Below, piece after piece: positions 9,379 through 18,037 of a DNA stretch of 51,167 nt (position 1 is the stretch's first letter; each line of letters begins with the position of its first letter). Under the pieces are notes generated by a model that saw nothing but the letters and a program-made list of their open reading frames with translations, did no database searches and was not told where the DNA came from. Source of the DNA: Muribaculaceae bacterium (GTDB lineage: Bacteria > Bacteroidota > Bacteroidia > Bacteroidales > Muribaculaceae); contig JAIDRE010000139.1 of NCBI GenBank assembly GCA_029061925.1, positions 1-51,167 of the forward strand, given 5' to 3'. Both the position numbers and the translations under genes were made by a program.

Positions 9379-9929
9379 ATTGTCGTATTATTTAGATATT
9401 CTTTGATACGTTGTGCAAGAAGATTCTTAGCACGGTGAAACTGAGAAGCCGACGTACTCTCCTTGATGTTGAGCATTTGTGCTATCTCGCGGTGACTCTT
9501 ATCCTCTATCACGTAGAGGTTGAAGATGGCTCGATAGCCGTCGGGGAGTTGTTTTATGAGGTCATATATAACCGATGCGGGTATTTCGGACGTATCAGGC
9601 TCATCTGAAACTTCTTCGGCGAGTTGGTCTATGGGCGAAAAATTCATTCGTCCTTGTCGTTGCAAGAAATCAAGTGATTGGTTAACTACGATTCTCGACA
9701 TCCAAGCTCTCAGCGATCCCTCGCCTTTGTAATTGAAGTTTTCTATGGAGTCAAATATTTTCATAAAACTGTCCTGTAAAACATCTTTCACATCTTCGTC
9801 GTCAACGAGATAACGTCCACATAAGGCAGTGAGGAGTCTGATATATTTTGAATATATCATTTTGTGTGCATTGCGATCGCCTCTCTCGACGAGCTGCATC
9901 AGTTCGAGTTCACTGACTGTGGTGTTCAA
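9375..9929 (-). CDS. ECF-type RNA polymerase sigma factor
   Basis: 184 residues with sigma-70 region 2 (about 25-95: IYSKYIRLLTALCGRYLVDDEDVKDVLQDSF, LRAWMSRIVVNQSLDFLQR) and region 4 (about 125-180: PDGYRAIFNLYVIEDKSHREIAQML, then the recognition helix ESTASQFHRAKNLL). It directs RNA polymerase to a small regulon. No in-frame ATG precedes region 2, so I use the TTG at 9929, just after GAAGG; an internal ATG at residue 11 would clip family-conserved sequence. It is translationally coupled to the downstream membrane protein, the usual place for its regulator. No consensus housekeeping promoter is visible upstream, consistent with autoregulation (inference). Confidence 0.9.
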   Translation of the reverse strand: MNTTVSELELMQLVERGDRNAHKMIYSKYIRLLTALCGRYLVDDEDVKDVLQDSFMKIFDSIENFNYKGEGSLRAWMSRIVVNQSLDFLQRQGRMNFSPIDQLAEEVSDEPDTSEIPASVIYDLIKQLPDGYRAIFNLYVIEDKSHREIAQMLNIKESTSASQFHRAKNLLAQRIKEYLNNTTI

Positions 9930-10077
9930 AACCTTCGAAGTTTTAATTACATTGTCATCGTCTGTCTATCGGACAGAGGCGATGGTGAAAAATGTCTTTT
10001 GAACTAACTCTACTATATAAACGGGGAGTTTTTGAAAATCTTGCATCTGTGTATCAAAAAAAATCAATTTTTTTACA

Positions 10078-11268
10078 TTATATTTTGAAGTTGTGAGCTA
10101 ACTCATTGATATGCTCGTAAATACGTTTATCTATTTCGGTTAATTTTTTTTCGCGTCTTGCCATAACTCTTTCGGCAATTTCGAAAAATTTGCTCATCGG
10201 AACATCGGTAAAGCCTGCGCGAGACCCCTCACTGAACGATGCCAGAAAGTTGCGTTGGAATCCCGAACCATAGACATTGACCCCGACACCGAGGACTGTA
10301 GCTGTATTAAACATTGTGTTGATTCCGGCTTTAGAGTGGTCGCCCATCATCAAACCGCAAAATTGCAATCCGGTACGAGTAAAGCGGTGGGCGTTGTAGT
10401 TCCATAACTTGATTTCGGTATAGTCGTTCTTGAGGTTAGAAGCCACACATCCGGCACCGATGTTACACCATTCACCGATTACGGCATTACCTAAAAAGCC
10501 GTCGTGAGCCTTATTGCTATATCCGATCATGACAACGTTGTTAAGTTCGCCACCGACTTTTGATGCGGGACCGATTGTGGTTGCGCCATAGATGCGTGTA
10601 CCCATGTTGACTTTTGAACCGTCGCATATTGCGACCGGTCCGCGAAGACAGCTCCCTTCCATAATCTCAGCATCACGACCAACATAAATGGGGCCGTTTT
10701 TGGTGTTTAAAAATGCACCCTCTACTGTTGCGCCTTCCTCAAGGAAGATGAGCGACGGGTCGCCGATAACGGTGTTTGTGTCGCTGAGCGGTTGCGAATT
10801 GCGGCCTGCTGTCAGTCGTTCAAAGTCGCTTCTGATCGCTTTGTCATTAAGTAAAAAAATGTCATATAAGAAGTTAACACGGTCAACCTCGCCATCATAC
10901 TGAATATTGGTAGTCCACTCACGGTTATCAAGCATTTCGCGAGAACCTCTAACGGCAATGACTTTGTCTTCTTTAACGAGTGTTTCGCCCGGTTGGAGCG
11001 ATGCTATGCGTTGCACCAATTCTTCGTTGGCAAGAATGTTTGACGTTATAAAATATGTGTCGTCGGTGATTTTTGCCGGAAATTTTTCCGACAGATAATC
11101 ATCGGTCAATGTCGAATAAAAGCCGGGAAGCATTGATTCCCATTTTTGAGAAAGGGTTGTTATTCCAACTCTTAAATCGCCTGTCGGACGAGTATAGGTC
11201 AACGGTAACAAATCGGTTCTCGTATGAGGATTGTCAAACAGGACAATGTTTAAATTTAAACTTGACAT
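10078..11268 (-). CDS. GlmU-like sugar nucleotidyltransferase/acyltransferase of Bacteroidota
   Basis: 396 residues from the ATG at 11268; the open frame extends to 11322, but the promoter elements lie in that extension. The N-terminus NIVLFDNPHTRTDLLPLTYTRP and the TGDLRVGITTLSQKW segment are hallmarks of the Bacteroidota GlmU-like family, thought to make UDP-GlcNAc for cell-wall and LPS precursors. The C-terminal half (from about 190) is a left-handed beta-helix of hexapeptide repeats (GPIYVGRDAEIMEGSCLRGPVAICDGSKV and onward). The canonical GlmU GG.GTRM loop is absent, so the exact activity is inferred from the family. It is divergent from the DUF4435 ATPase, with which it shares a palindromic promoter. 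Confidence 0.85.
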   Translation of the reverse strand: MSSLNLNIVLFDNPHTRTDLLPLTYTRPTGDLRVGITTLSQKWESMLPGFYSTLTDDYLSEKFPAKITDDTYFITSNILANEELVQRIASLQPGETLVKEDKVIAVRGSREMLDNREWTTNIQYDGEVDRVNFLYDIFLLNDKAIRSDFERLTAGRNSQPLSDTNTVIGDPSLIFLEEGATVEGAFLNTKNGPIYVGRDAEIMEGSCLRGPVAICDGSKVNMGTRIYGATTIGPASKVGGELNNVVMIGYSNKAHDGFLGNAVIGEWCNIGAGCVASNLKNDYTEIKLWNYNAHRFTRTGLQFCGLMMGDHSKAGINTMFNTATVLGVGVNVYGSGFQRNFLASFSEGSRAGFTDVPMSKFFEIAERVMARREKKLTEIDKRIYEHINELAHNFKI

Positions 11269-11276
11269 GCTATTGG

Positions 11277-11323
11277 TTTGGAAATAAAGCACAAAATTAT
11301 TAATTTTGCTTGTAAATAACAAA
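11277..11323. promoter_or_regulatory. Palindromic bidirectional promoter
   Basis: Rightward: TTTG 11277-11280, 20 bases, TAATTTTG 11301-11308. Leftward: TTTG 11323-11320, 20 bases, TAATTTTG 11299-11292. The two -7 boxes form a 17-base perfect palindrome centred on T11300. Predicted starts near 11314 and 11286 give leaders of about 18-19 bases for both genes. Confidence 0.85.
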
Positions 11324-11332
11324 CAGTTAGCT

Positions 11333-12916
11333 ATGAAACTGCTTCTACCTCCCGATAGAGATAACCGCCGTCAAACGCTTGAGACTTCGGCGCGTCAAAT
11401 TTTGATTATTGGTGCCAACGGTGCCGGCAAGACTCGTTTTACAAATTATCTGATTGAAGATATGCGAGATAAGGCATTCTGTCTTTCGGGTCTGGATGCT
11501 CTGTATGGCTCGCGCCCCGATTCAAAACGACAGGTCTTACCAAGTTCAATCGACGAGTTATTTCAACAGATGACTGAGCGACACACTCTTTTCCGCTCAG
11601 ACGTTCCGTTGACTTTTGACAAGCTCGTGGCTTTGTTGTTGAATGAGGAAATTTCAAATCTCATCAGTGACAAGGTGTCGGGTTCACATCGGGGTCGCCG
11701 AAACCATCATTATACGAAACTCGACAAGGTGATTGACGCATGGCAATCTATTTTCAGCGGTAGTCGCATTCTCATCAAAGGTGGCGAGCTCGCATTTTTG
11801 AGAGATGCCGATACTTCGTCATACTCATCAATGCGACTCAGCGATGGCGAAAAGGCAGCTCTATATTATCTCGGCGCCGTTCTTTTCGCACCTGAAAACG
11901 GTGTTATTTTCATAGATAATCCCGCAATGTTCCTTCATCCGACAGTGAGCAATCTGATTTGGGACCGTGTTGAGGGACTTCGCCCCGACTGCACATTTAT
12001 ATATACTACCCACGACCTTGAATTTGCAGCAACACGCACCGATAACGCTGTCGTTTGGGTTCGCGATTTCGACCCGACAGCAATGACATGGGACTATTCT
12101 CTTCTGCCCGACCATTCAGGTATTCCCGAGGAAGTCTATCTCTCGATTATAGGTGCTCGAAAACCTGTGTTGTTTATCGAAGGTGTAGCTCAACGCTCAA
12201 TCGACCATAAACTTTATCCTTTGATTTTTACTGACTTTACGGTTCGTTCGTTGGGTAGTTGTAACAAAGTGATTGAATCGGTTCGTACGTTTAATGACCT
12301 TAATGCGTTTCACCATCTCGACAGCTATGGAATCGTTGACCGTGACCGTCGTTCAGAGCGTGAAGTCGATTATCTTCGACATAAAAAGATACTCGTGCCC
12401 GATGTTGCCGAGGTTGAAAATCTTCTTTTGCTTGAAGGTGTCGTTAAGGCTGTCGCCCATTATCATCGCCGTGATGAAAACCGGGTGTTTGACAAGGTGA
12501 AACGTACTTTGTTAAAGCTGTTTGCATCAGCAATGACCGCTCAGGCTCTTGAGCATACCCGTCACCGGGTTAAACGGCTTGTTGAGTTTCGCATTGACGG
12601 TAAATTCTCAAACATAGATATGCTTGAGGAACACATGGTTGATCTTGTAAACGAAATTAACCCGCGCAACATTTATAATGAGTTGTGCCGTGAGTTCAAA
12701 AATATCGTTGACACATCTGACTATCAAGGCGTTTTGCGTGTCTATAACGACAAAACAATGTTGTCAAATACCAACGTGGCGGCTCTATGCGGATTGCGCA
12801 ACAAAGAGCAATATCTGGCATCAATCATTTCGATATTAAAACGTCGTTGTCCCGAAGCCGACATGATTCGTCAGACAATAACTTCGGCGTTTAACCTCGA
12901 AGGGCAGTTTGATTAA
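11333..12916 (+). CDS. AAA family ATPase with C-terminal DUF4435 (TOPRIM-like) domain
   Basis: 527 residues from the ATG at 11333. The N-terminal ABC/AAA-type ATPase has Walker A GANGAGKT (27-34), a signature-like SSMRLSDGEKAALY and Walker B GVIFIDNPAMFLHP, followed by a switch His in YTTHDLEF. The second half starts at about residue 280 with KPVLFIEG (Glu near 282) and has GIVDRDRR (Asp near 334-336). This is the E...DxD arrangement of TOPRIM-like DUF4435 proteins, reminiscent of OLD-family nucleases. A role in nucleic-acid cleavage or repair is inference. It is monocistronic, divergent from the GlmU-like gene, and its stop interlocks with that of the convergent thioesterase. Confidence 0.82.
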   Translation: MKLLLPPDRDNRRQTLETSARQILIIGANGAGKTRFTNYLIEDMRDKAFCLSGLDALYGSRPDSKRQVLPSSIDELFQQMTERHTLFRSDVPLTFDKLVALLLNEEISNLISDKVSGSHRGRRNHHYTKLDKVIDAWQSIFSGSRILIKGGELAFLRDADTSSYSSMRLSDGEKAALYYLGAVLFAPENGVIFIDNPAMFLHPTVSNLIWDRVEGLRPDCTFIYTTHDLEFAATRTDNAVVWVRDFDPTAMTWDYSLLPDHSGIPEEVYLSIIGARKPVLFIEGVAQRSIDHKLYPLIFTDFTVRSLGSCNKVIESVRTFNDLNAFHHLDSYGIVDRDRRSEREVDYLRHKKILVPDVAEVENLLLLEGVVKAVAHYHRRDENRVFDKVKRTLLKLFASAMTAQALEHTRHRVKRLVEFRIDGKFSNIDMLEEHMVDLVNEINPRNIYNELCREFKNIVDTSDYQGVLRVYNDKTMLSNTNVAALCGLRNKEQYLASIISILKRRCPEADMIRQTITSAFNLEGQFD

Positions 12917-13380
12917 AGACCTTCAAATTCCTTGATAGCTGCAGCCCATTTATGGTCGATAGGTGCGCCGGTTGCAGTCTTTGGGTCAAAGCCTGCCATA
13001 ACTGTATTAGCAACGCATTTGATGTCGCCTGTCTGTCGGTTGATGATGCGTTGTTCCATTTTCAGACTGCGTTCAGAGATAGCATAGACTGCGGTTACGA
13101 CTTCGAGTTCCTCTTCAAGATAGGCTGGCGAATAGAAGTTTGCATTGATGTTGACAACAACCACCGGAATATGTTCCCAGCTTACCATATTCCCCATTAC
13201 TGCCTTGAAATAATGGATTTTGCCGAGGTCAAAGAAGTTGAAATATATGCTGTTGTTGAGATGTCCGACCATGTCGATGTCGTTAAATCTCATTTGCAGC
13301 GGATAGCTGTGATAGAAAGGACGAATCTGTTCAGGTACTTTAGGATTTTTTGATTCGGGATATTCGATTGCTGTTTTCAT
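12913..13380 (-). CDS. Acyl-CoA/acyl-ACP thioesterase, hotdog fold (4HBT family)
   Basis: 155 residues. The hotdog signature MRFNDIDMVGHLNNSIYFNFFDLGKIHYF (about 31-59) contains the catalytic-type Asp and the HLNN turn of the 4-hydroxybenzoyl-CoA thioesterase family. The following strands (HIPVVVVNINANFYSPAYLEEELEVVTAVY) complete the fold. It hydrolyses thioesters in the cytoplasm; which acyl chain cannot be read. It is the last gene of a minus-strand run, 9 bases after DUF721, and its TAA shares the TTAA at 12913-12916 with the opposite-strand DUF4435 gene. Confidence 0.88.
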   Translation of the reverse strand: MKTAIEYPESKNPKVPEQIRPFYHSYPLQMRFNDIDMVGHLNNSIYFNFFDLGKIHYFKAVMGNMVSWEHIPVVVVNINANFYSPAYLEEELEVVTAVYAISERSLKMEQRIINRQTGDIKCVANTVMAGFDPKTATGAPIDHKWAAAIKEFEGL

Positions 13381-13389
13381 TTTGCTTGT

Positions 13390-13683
13390 TTAATGAAGTT
13401 GTATATCGTTTATAACGTCTTTACCGACAAGTGTGTTTAATTTTTGTCGGATAGTTTCGCGATGAAACGATAGCTCATTCTTGAGGGGTGCCGATGTGAT
13501 ATATACGTGGAAAACGCCCATGTTATCGACATATCGGCGTGAAGTATAGCGGTTTACGCCGGGGCCGACAATCTCGGTCCAGAGATAAGAAGCCTGCTGG
13601 CGTAAAAAATTATCTGAATCGGAAGTTTGTTTGACCACACTGTCAAAAATCTCACTGAAAAGTTTCGGATAGGTCTTTTTCAT
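13390..13683 (-). CDS. DUF721 protein (DciA-like)
   Basis: 97 residues, one DUF721 domain (YLWTEIVGPGVNRYTSRRYVDNMGVFHVYITSAPLKNELSF). The family includes DciA, a loader of the replicative helicase in bacteria lacking DnaC, which makes the adjacency to recF meaningful: its start overlaps the recF stop by one base (TAATG). It lacks the extra KH-like N-terminus of longer DciA proteins, so it could be a shorter nucleic-acid-binding relative. Function is inferred from family and neighbourhood. Confidence 0.82.
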   Translation of the reverse strand: MKKTYPKLFSEIFDSVVKQTSDSDNFLRQQASYLWTEIVGPGVNRYTSRRYVDNMGVFHVYITSAPLKNELSFHRETIRQKLNTLVGKDVINDIQLH

Positions 13684-14792
13684 TAGTTGGACGATGACAG
13701 GGTGAAGTTTCCGTTATCGACATGCCAGAGCGAGTAGCGTGTCGGCGAGTGTGACATGATTGAATCGAGGTGGTCGCGGTTGGTGTCGGTGATGAATATC
13801 TGACCGAAATTGTCACCGGCGGTCAGGCTGACGATTCTTTCGACGCGATCCGAATCAAGCTTGTCAAAAATATCATCGAGCAACAATAGAGGTTTGAGTC
13901 CGGTTGACTCTCTCAAGAAATCATATTGTGCCAGACGCATTGCTATGACAAAAGTTTTGGTCTGACCTTGAGAGGCAGTTCGGCGGAGTGGCATTGTGTC
14001 GATTGTCATTGACAGGTCATCGCGATGAATACCAACACTCGTGTGTCCCGACATCATGTCGTGGCGACGGGCGGCTTCAAACTGCTCGTAAGGGTCGGTG
14101 TCGCCGGGATTGAAAGTTGTGAGATAGCCAACACCGACCTCCTCGGCACCTTCGCCCGAAATCGCTGCATAATAGCGGTTGAAGACGGGTGTGAATAGTT
14201 CAATCCACTGTCGGCGAGCGTTGCTTATATATTTTATGTCGGCGCTCATCGGAAATTCAATAGCTTCAAACAGGGTTGTGTCGCTCACTTTGTCACGTAA
14301 CATTTTGTTGCGCTGTTCAAGCAAGCCGTTGAAACGAATTAGAGCTGCAAGATAGTTGGGGTCAGATTGTGAAATTATACGGTCGATGAATCCGCGACGA
14401 CCTTCTGAAAGTCCGTTGACAAGATCGATGTCTTGAGGGGCAACCATGACCAGCGGAAAAGCACCGATGTGTTCGCTTAAACGTTTATATTCTTTACCTT
14501 TACGTTTGAACGATTTACGACGCCCGGGCGTAAAACCGGTTTGAATTTCTTCGGTCACACCACGTCGGTCATAAATGGCTTTAATCATCATGAATTGCTC
14601 ATTGCGGCGCACTAATCGTGTGTCGGGCAAACCACTGAAACTCTTACAAAAGCTGAGGTAAAACAACGCATCGAGCAGGTTACTTTTCCCCATGCCGTTA
14701 TTGCCGAGCAGACAATTCATTTTGGATGAAAAGTCAATGTCAGCGTGGGCGATATTTTTAAAATTATCAATAGTAAGATGTTGCAGTATCAT
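13683..14792 (-). CDS. recF: DNA replication and repair protein RecF
   Basis: 369 residues, normal for RecF. It is an SMC-like ATPase that helps load RecA at single-strand gaps and stalled forks. It has Walker A GNNGMGKSNLLDAL (about 30-43), a central QDIDLVNGLSEGRRGFID segment, the ABC signature region ASQGQTKTFVIAMRLAQ and Walker B PLLLLDDIFDKLD with a D-loop, followed by QIFITDTN. The start at 14792 gives MILQHLTIDNFKNI, the standard RecF opening. It is 12 bases after the sensor-kinase stop and overlaps DUF721 by one base. It is not beside dnaA/dnaN as in many other phyla. Confidence 0.95.
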   Translation of the reverse strand: MILQHLTIDNFKNIAHADIDFSSKMNCLLGNNGMGKSNLLDALFYLSFCKSFSGLPDTRLVRRNEQFMMIKAIYDRRGVTEEIQTGFTPGRRKSFKRKGKEYKRLSEHIGAFPLVMVAPQDIDLVNGLSEGRRGFIDRIISQSDPNYLAALIRFNGLLEQRNKMLRDKVSDTTLFEAIEFPMSADIKYISNARRQWIELFTPVFNRYYAAISGEGAEEVGVGYLTTFNPGDTDPYEQFEAARRHDMMSGHTSVGIHRDDLSMTIDTMPLRRTASQGQTKTFVIAMRLAQYDFLRESTGLKPLLLLDDIFDKLDSDRVERIVSLTAGDNFGQIFITDTNRDHLDSIMSHSPTRYSLWHVDNGNFTLSSSN

Positions 14793-14804
14793 ATTTCAAC
14801 GATA

Positions 14805-16910
14805 TCAACGGACAATTGGAATGAAGAAGCGGAAGCATGCTCCGCGGGCATAGGTTGTATCTAATCGGATATCACCACCGAGAAGTCGTGCAATCATTCG
14901 GTCAATGGTCAATCCGAGACCGGGACCTTGGGTGTTGCGGTCGAGCTTGACGAAGCGTTCAAAAATGACCTCGGCTTTGTCGGCAGGGATACCGATACCG
15001 GTATCTTTTACATCAAAAATCAGACGGTTTGAAGCTTCCTCAACGGTGAAGCTGAGTTTAATCGAGCCTTTTTCGGTAAACTTGGCTGCGTTTGACAAGA
15101 GGCTGATTAATATCTGTTCTACACGGCGCGGGTCGGTTGATATTGTCAGTGACGGATCTCCGGGAGAGAATATTAATTCGACATCAGAATTAACACGGTG
15201 GGCGATAGAACTTACCGCAATTTCACACATTTCATTTACGTTTGCACCGAAATAGTTGATTGTCACACGGTTACTGTCAAGTTCTGATAAGCTGACAACA
15301 TCGTCAATTACTCGATTCAAAATTTCGGTGTTTGACTCTACAAGATCGGCGTATTTTGACAAAAACGGTTGTTTTTGTATGTCAACACAGTCAACAATCA
15401 AGCGGCTGTATTCTGAAATAGCTTGGAGAGGTATTTTTACTTCGCTGCTGATGTTGCTGATAATATCTCGTGTACGCAGGTTTGCCTCACGAGCTTCATC
15501 GCGGGAACGTTCAAGTTCATCTTGCATGGCTCGCAGGCTGGAACTTTCCTCAATTAAGGCATCGTTGGCATTAATTAGATTTATTGAAAATTTACGTGCT
15601 TTGCGATAGAGTTTGTATAATATTATGAGGAATATTGACAGTACGAGGAGAAGGGCGACGGCTGTTATAATAAGGGTGTGATGATGCAAGACTTCAGCTT
15701 TCTGAGTCCTGATTTTAAGAGTATCATTTGTTGAACGAAGGTCATATACATCATACATAATCTGCAACTCACGATATTTTTCAAAGTCGCGCTGTTTGAT
15801 GTAATCTTCAAGATAATTGATGTAATCTTTAGCAGCGTTATTGTAAATTGTTTTGTTATTGATGGAATCAGATGCTTCAAGTAAATATTGATAGAAACGA
15901 CGCTGATTACGTTGATTATAAGGAATCGGTAGCTGCTCAATTAATAATGGAATCACTTCTTTATATCGTTTGTTCGCCATCAAGTAGCTTATTGTCGGCG
16001 TATGATATTGCTGAAATGTTGCGCGTGCATCAGAATCACGCTCGGCATAGAATTTAACTTTTTCATAGGCATTTTCAACCTCTTCAGGTGTCATTGCCGG
16101 ATATCGGTAGAGCATATTCATATATCGGGCATAGAGAATTGCATCGTAGTTTCGGTAATTGCGACCCTCGTTGTGATACCGTTGTTCAAGATTGTCAATG
16201 ATGGCAAGCAATTTTTTGTCAAGTTCGAGTGCTCGTTTATGATCGCCTACTTCGGTAAAAAGGTTACACCCCAAGGTGTAAACACAATTTCGTATAAAAT
16301 AAGCCGACTCAGGTAGTTTTTCAACCAATTTCTGAAGATCGTCATAATAATGGATTGTAAAAGTCGGGTTTGCCGAGCCTTCAAGCATACAACAGATTCC
16401 ATAAAGCAGTTCGACCTGTTCATAGATGTTAGAAGGCTCGTCATCGGCGAGTTTTGCAATGAACGATTTGAGTTTTATCAATCGAATCTCATCATCGACA
16501 TAACGAGAGTTGTTGCGAATCTTATTCATTCTGATGAATGAAAGTGTGACTTGGCGATTTTCGTCATCGGGTAGTTTTTTTGCTTTCCCCAGAAGAATAT
16601 CCTGGATGCTGTCTTGTCGCATAGATATCGCACTCACCTGGTGAATAATGTCGTGTTGAGTGTGAGTGTCGCCGATTCTGCCGGCGACATCAAATATATT
16701 CAAACCTACCTCACGGGCATGAACACGACCTGAAATATCAAATATGTCATACATGATTTTGATACTGTCTTGTGGCGTTTTTGCTTTTGACAAGTCTTCG
16801 TATAACTGACTTTGAATATGTTCCTTTTCTTTAAGCGAGAGTGATTGAGCTTTCACCTGAAATATTGTTGCCAGGGAAATCAGAACTATAGTAATTGTAA
16901 CTCTAATCAT
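14805..16910 (-). CDS. Sensor histidine kinase-like protein lacking the phospho-acceptor His
   Basis: 701 residues: signal peptide (1-22), a helical TPR-like periplasmic region (about 25-400), one membrane segment (about 411-431), a coiled coil (about 445-480), a HisKA-like dimerisation helix and a HATPase_c domain. The ATPase boxes look intact: SNAAKF (N box), DTGIGIP (G1), FERFVKL (F box) and GPGLGL (G2). The H box reads NISSEVKIPLQAI, so residue 489 (codon 15444-15446, AGC) is Ser where His is expected. There is no receiver domain and no adjacent response regulator. It may be a pseudokinase or an allosteric partner of another kinase; this is inference. It lies between galE and recF. Confidence 0.87.
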   Translation of the reverse strand: MIRVTITIVLISLATIFQVKAQSLSLKEKEHIQSQLYEDLSKAKTPQDSIKIMYDIFDISGRVHAREVGLNIFDVAGRIGDTHTQHDIIHQVSAISMRQDSIQDILLGKAKKLPDDENRQVTLSFIRMNKIRNNSRYVDDEIRLIKLKSFIAKLADDEPSNIYEQVELLYGICCMLEGSANPTFTIHYYDDLQKLVEKLPESAYFIRNCVYTLGCNLFTEVGDHKRALELDKKLLAIIDNLEQRYHNEGRNYRNYDAILYARYMNMLYRYPAMTPEEVENAYEKVKFYAERDSDARATFQQYHTPTISYLMANKRYKEVIPLLIEQLPIPYNQRNQRRFYQYLLEASDSINNKTIYNNAAKDYINYLEDYIKQRDFEKYRELQIMYDVYDLRSTNDTLKIRTQKAEVLHHHTLIITAVALLLVLSIFLIILYKLYRKARKFSINLINANDALIEESSSLRAMQDELERSRDEAREANLRTRDIISNISSEVKIPLQAISEYSRLIVDCVDIQKQPFLSKYADLVESNTEILNRVIDDVVSLSELDSNRVTINYFGANVNEMCEIAVSSIAHRVNSDVELIFSPGDPSLTISTDPRRVEQILISLLSNAAKFTEKGSIKLSFTVEEASNRLIFDVKDTGIGIPADKAEVIFERFVKLDRNTQGPGLGLTIDRMIARLLGGDIRLDTTYARGACFRFFIPIVR

Positions 16911-16972
16911 TTATCGGGCTTTTTTTTATTTGGTCAGTGTGATGTGTGAATTAATTGGCAGGAATATTATAT

Positions 16973-18010
16973 TTACATAATACCGGTTTCGCGGAGGTGT
17001 TGTTGCCATTTCCAGGCTGAGCGCATTATATCATCGATTGATGTGGTCGCTTTCCATCCGAGAACTTCATTGGCATGACGTGGGTCAGCCCAAACTTTTT
17101 CGATATCGCCATGACGACGTCCTACAATTTTGTGGGGAACTTTGACTCCGGTTGCACGTTCAAAGGCAGCAATGAGTTCCAGAACTGAAAGTCCGATGCC
17201 TGTACCAAGATTGAAGATTTCAATTGGCGCTTCACCTTTGTCTTCAAGCATGCGCTCAACCGCGATAACATGAGCTTTGGCAAGATCAACAACGTTGATG
17301 AAGTCACGGATGCACGAGCCGTCGGGCGTATCATAATCGTTGCCGAAAACGCTCAGCTCTTTGCGGATTCCCATAGCGGTTTGGGTCAGATATGGAATTA
17401 GGTTTTGAGGAACTCCGTTGGGGAGCTCGCCGATGAGTGCCGACGGATGAGCACCTACGGGGTTGAAGTAACGGAGAATTACACTCTTGAACGGTGCGCC
17501 CGAGTTAATGACATCGGTGATAATTTCTTCGCTGATTTGTTTAGTGTTACCGTAAGGCGATGTCGCTTTTTTGATTGGAGCAGCTTCTGTCACAGGGTTT
17601 TGGTCGGGTTCGCCATAAACGGTGCACGATGATGAAAATACGATTCCTTTAACTCCGTAACGTGGCATCAGATCAAGCAGATTCATCAGTGTGTTGAGGT
17701 TATTGCGATAATAGAGAATTGGTTTCTCTATTGATTCACCGACGGCCTTGCTTGCCGCAAAGTTGATGATGCCTTTGATGTCGTCATATTTTTCAAATAA
17801 TGCGGTAAGGGCATTGATATCGGTACAATCTGCTTCAACAAAGTCGGGGCGTACTCCGGTAATCTTTTCGATGCCGTCGAGCGAGTCTTTGTTACTGTTT
17901 GACAAGTTGTCAATTATAACGGCCTTGTAGCCGGCATTGATTAGTTCAACTACTGTATGAGATCCAATGTAACCGGTTCCACCGGTAACGAGAATGCGGG
18001 GTTTTGCCAT
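16973..18010 (-). CDS. galE: UDP-glucose 4-epimerase
   Basis: 345 residues. It interconverts UDP-glucose and UDP-galactose (and possibly the N-acetyl forms) using tightly bound NAD. The Rossmann motif GGTGYIGSH is at about 9-17. The active-site Ser/Thr is in SSSCTVYGEP and the catalytic YxxxK is in YGNTK. NLGTGIGLSVLELI and GRRHGDIEKVWADP match the GalE C-terminal substrate domain. It is a short-chain dehydrogenase/reductase of normal length, 72 bases after fbp, so it may be expressed from its own promoter as well as from read-through. Confidence 0.94.
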   Translation of the reverse strand: MAKPRILVTGGTGYIGSHTVVELINAGYKAVIIDNLSNSNKDSLDGIEKITGVRPDFVEADCTDINALTALFEKYDDIKGIINFAASKAVGESIEKPILYYRNNLNTLMNLLDLMPRYGVKGIVFSSSCTVYGEPDQNPVTEAAPIKKATSPYGNTKQISEEIITDVINSGAPFKSVILRYFNPVGAHPSALIGELPNGVPQNLIPYLTQTAMGIRKELSVFGNDYDTPDGSCIRDFINVVDLAKAHVIAVERMLEDKGEAPIEIFNLGTGIGLSVLELIAAFERATGVKVPHKIVGRRHGDIEKVWADPRHANEVLGWKATTSIDDIMRSAWKWQQHLRETGIM

Positions 18011-18037
18011 TGTTTCAGAGTCTTAAGGTTATAGCCT

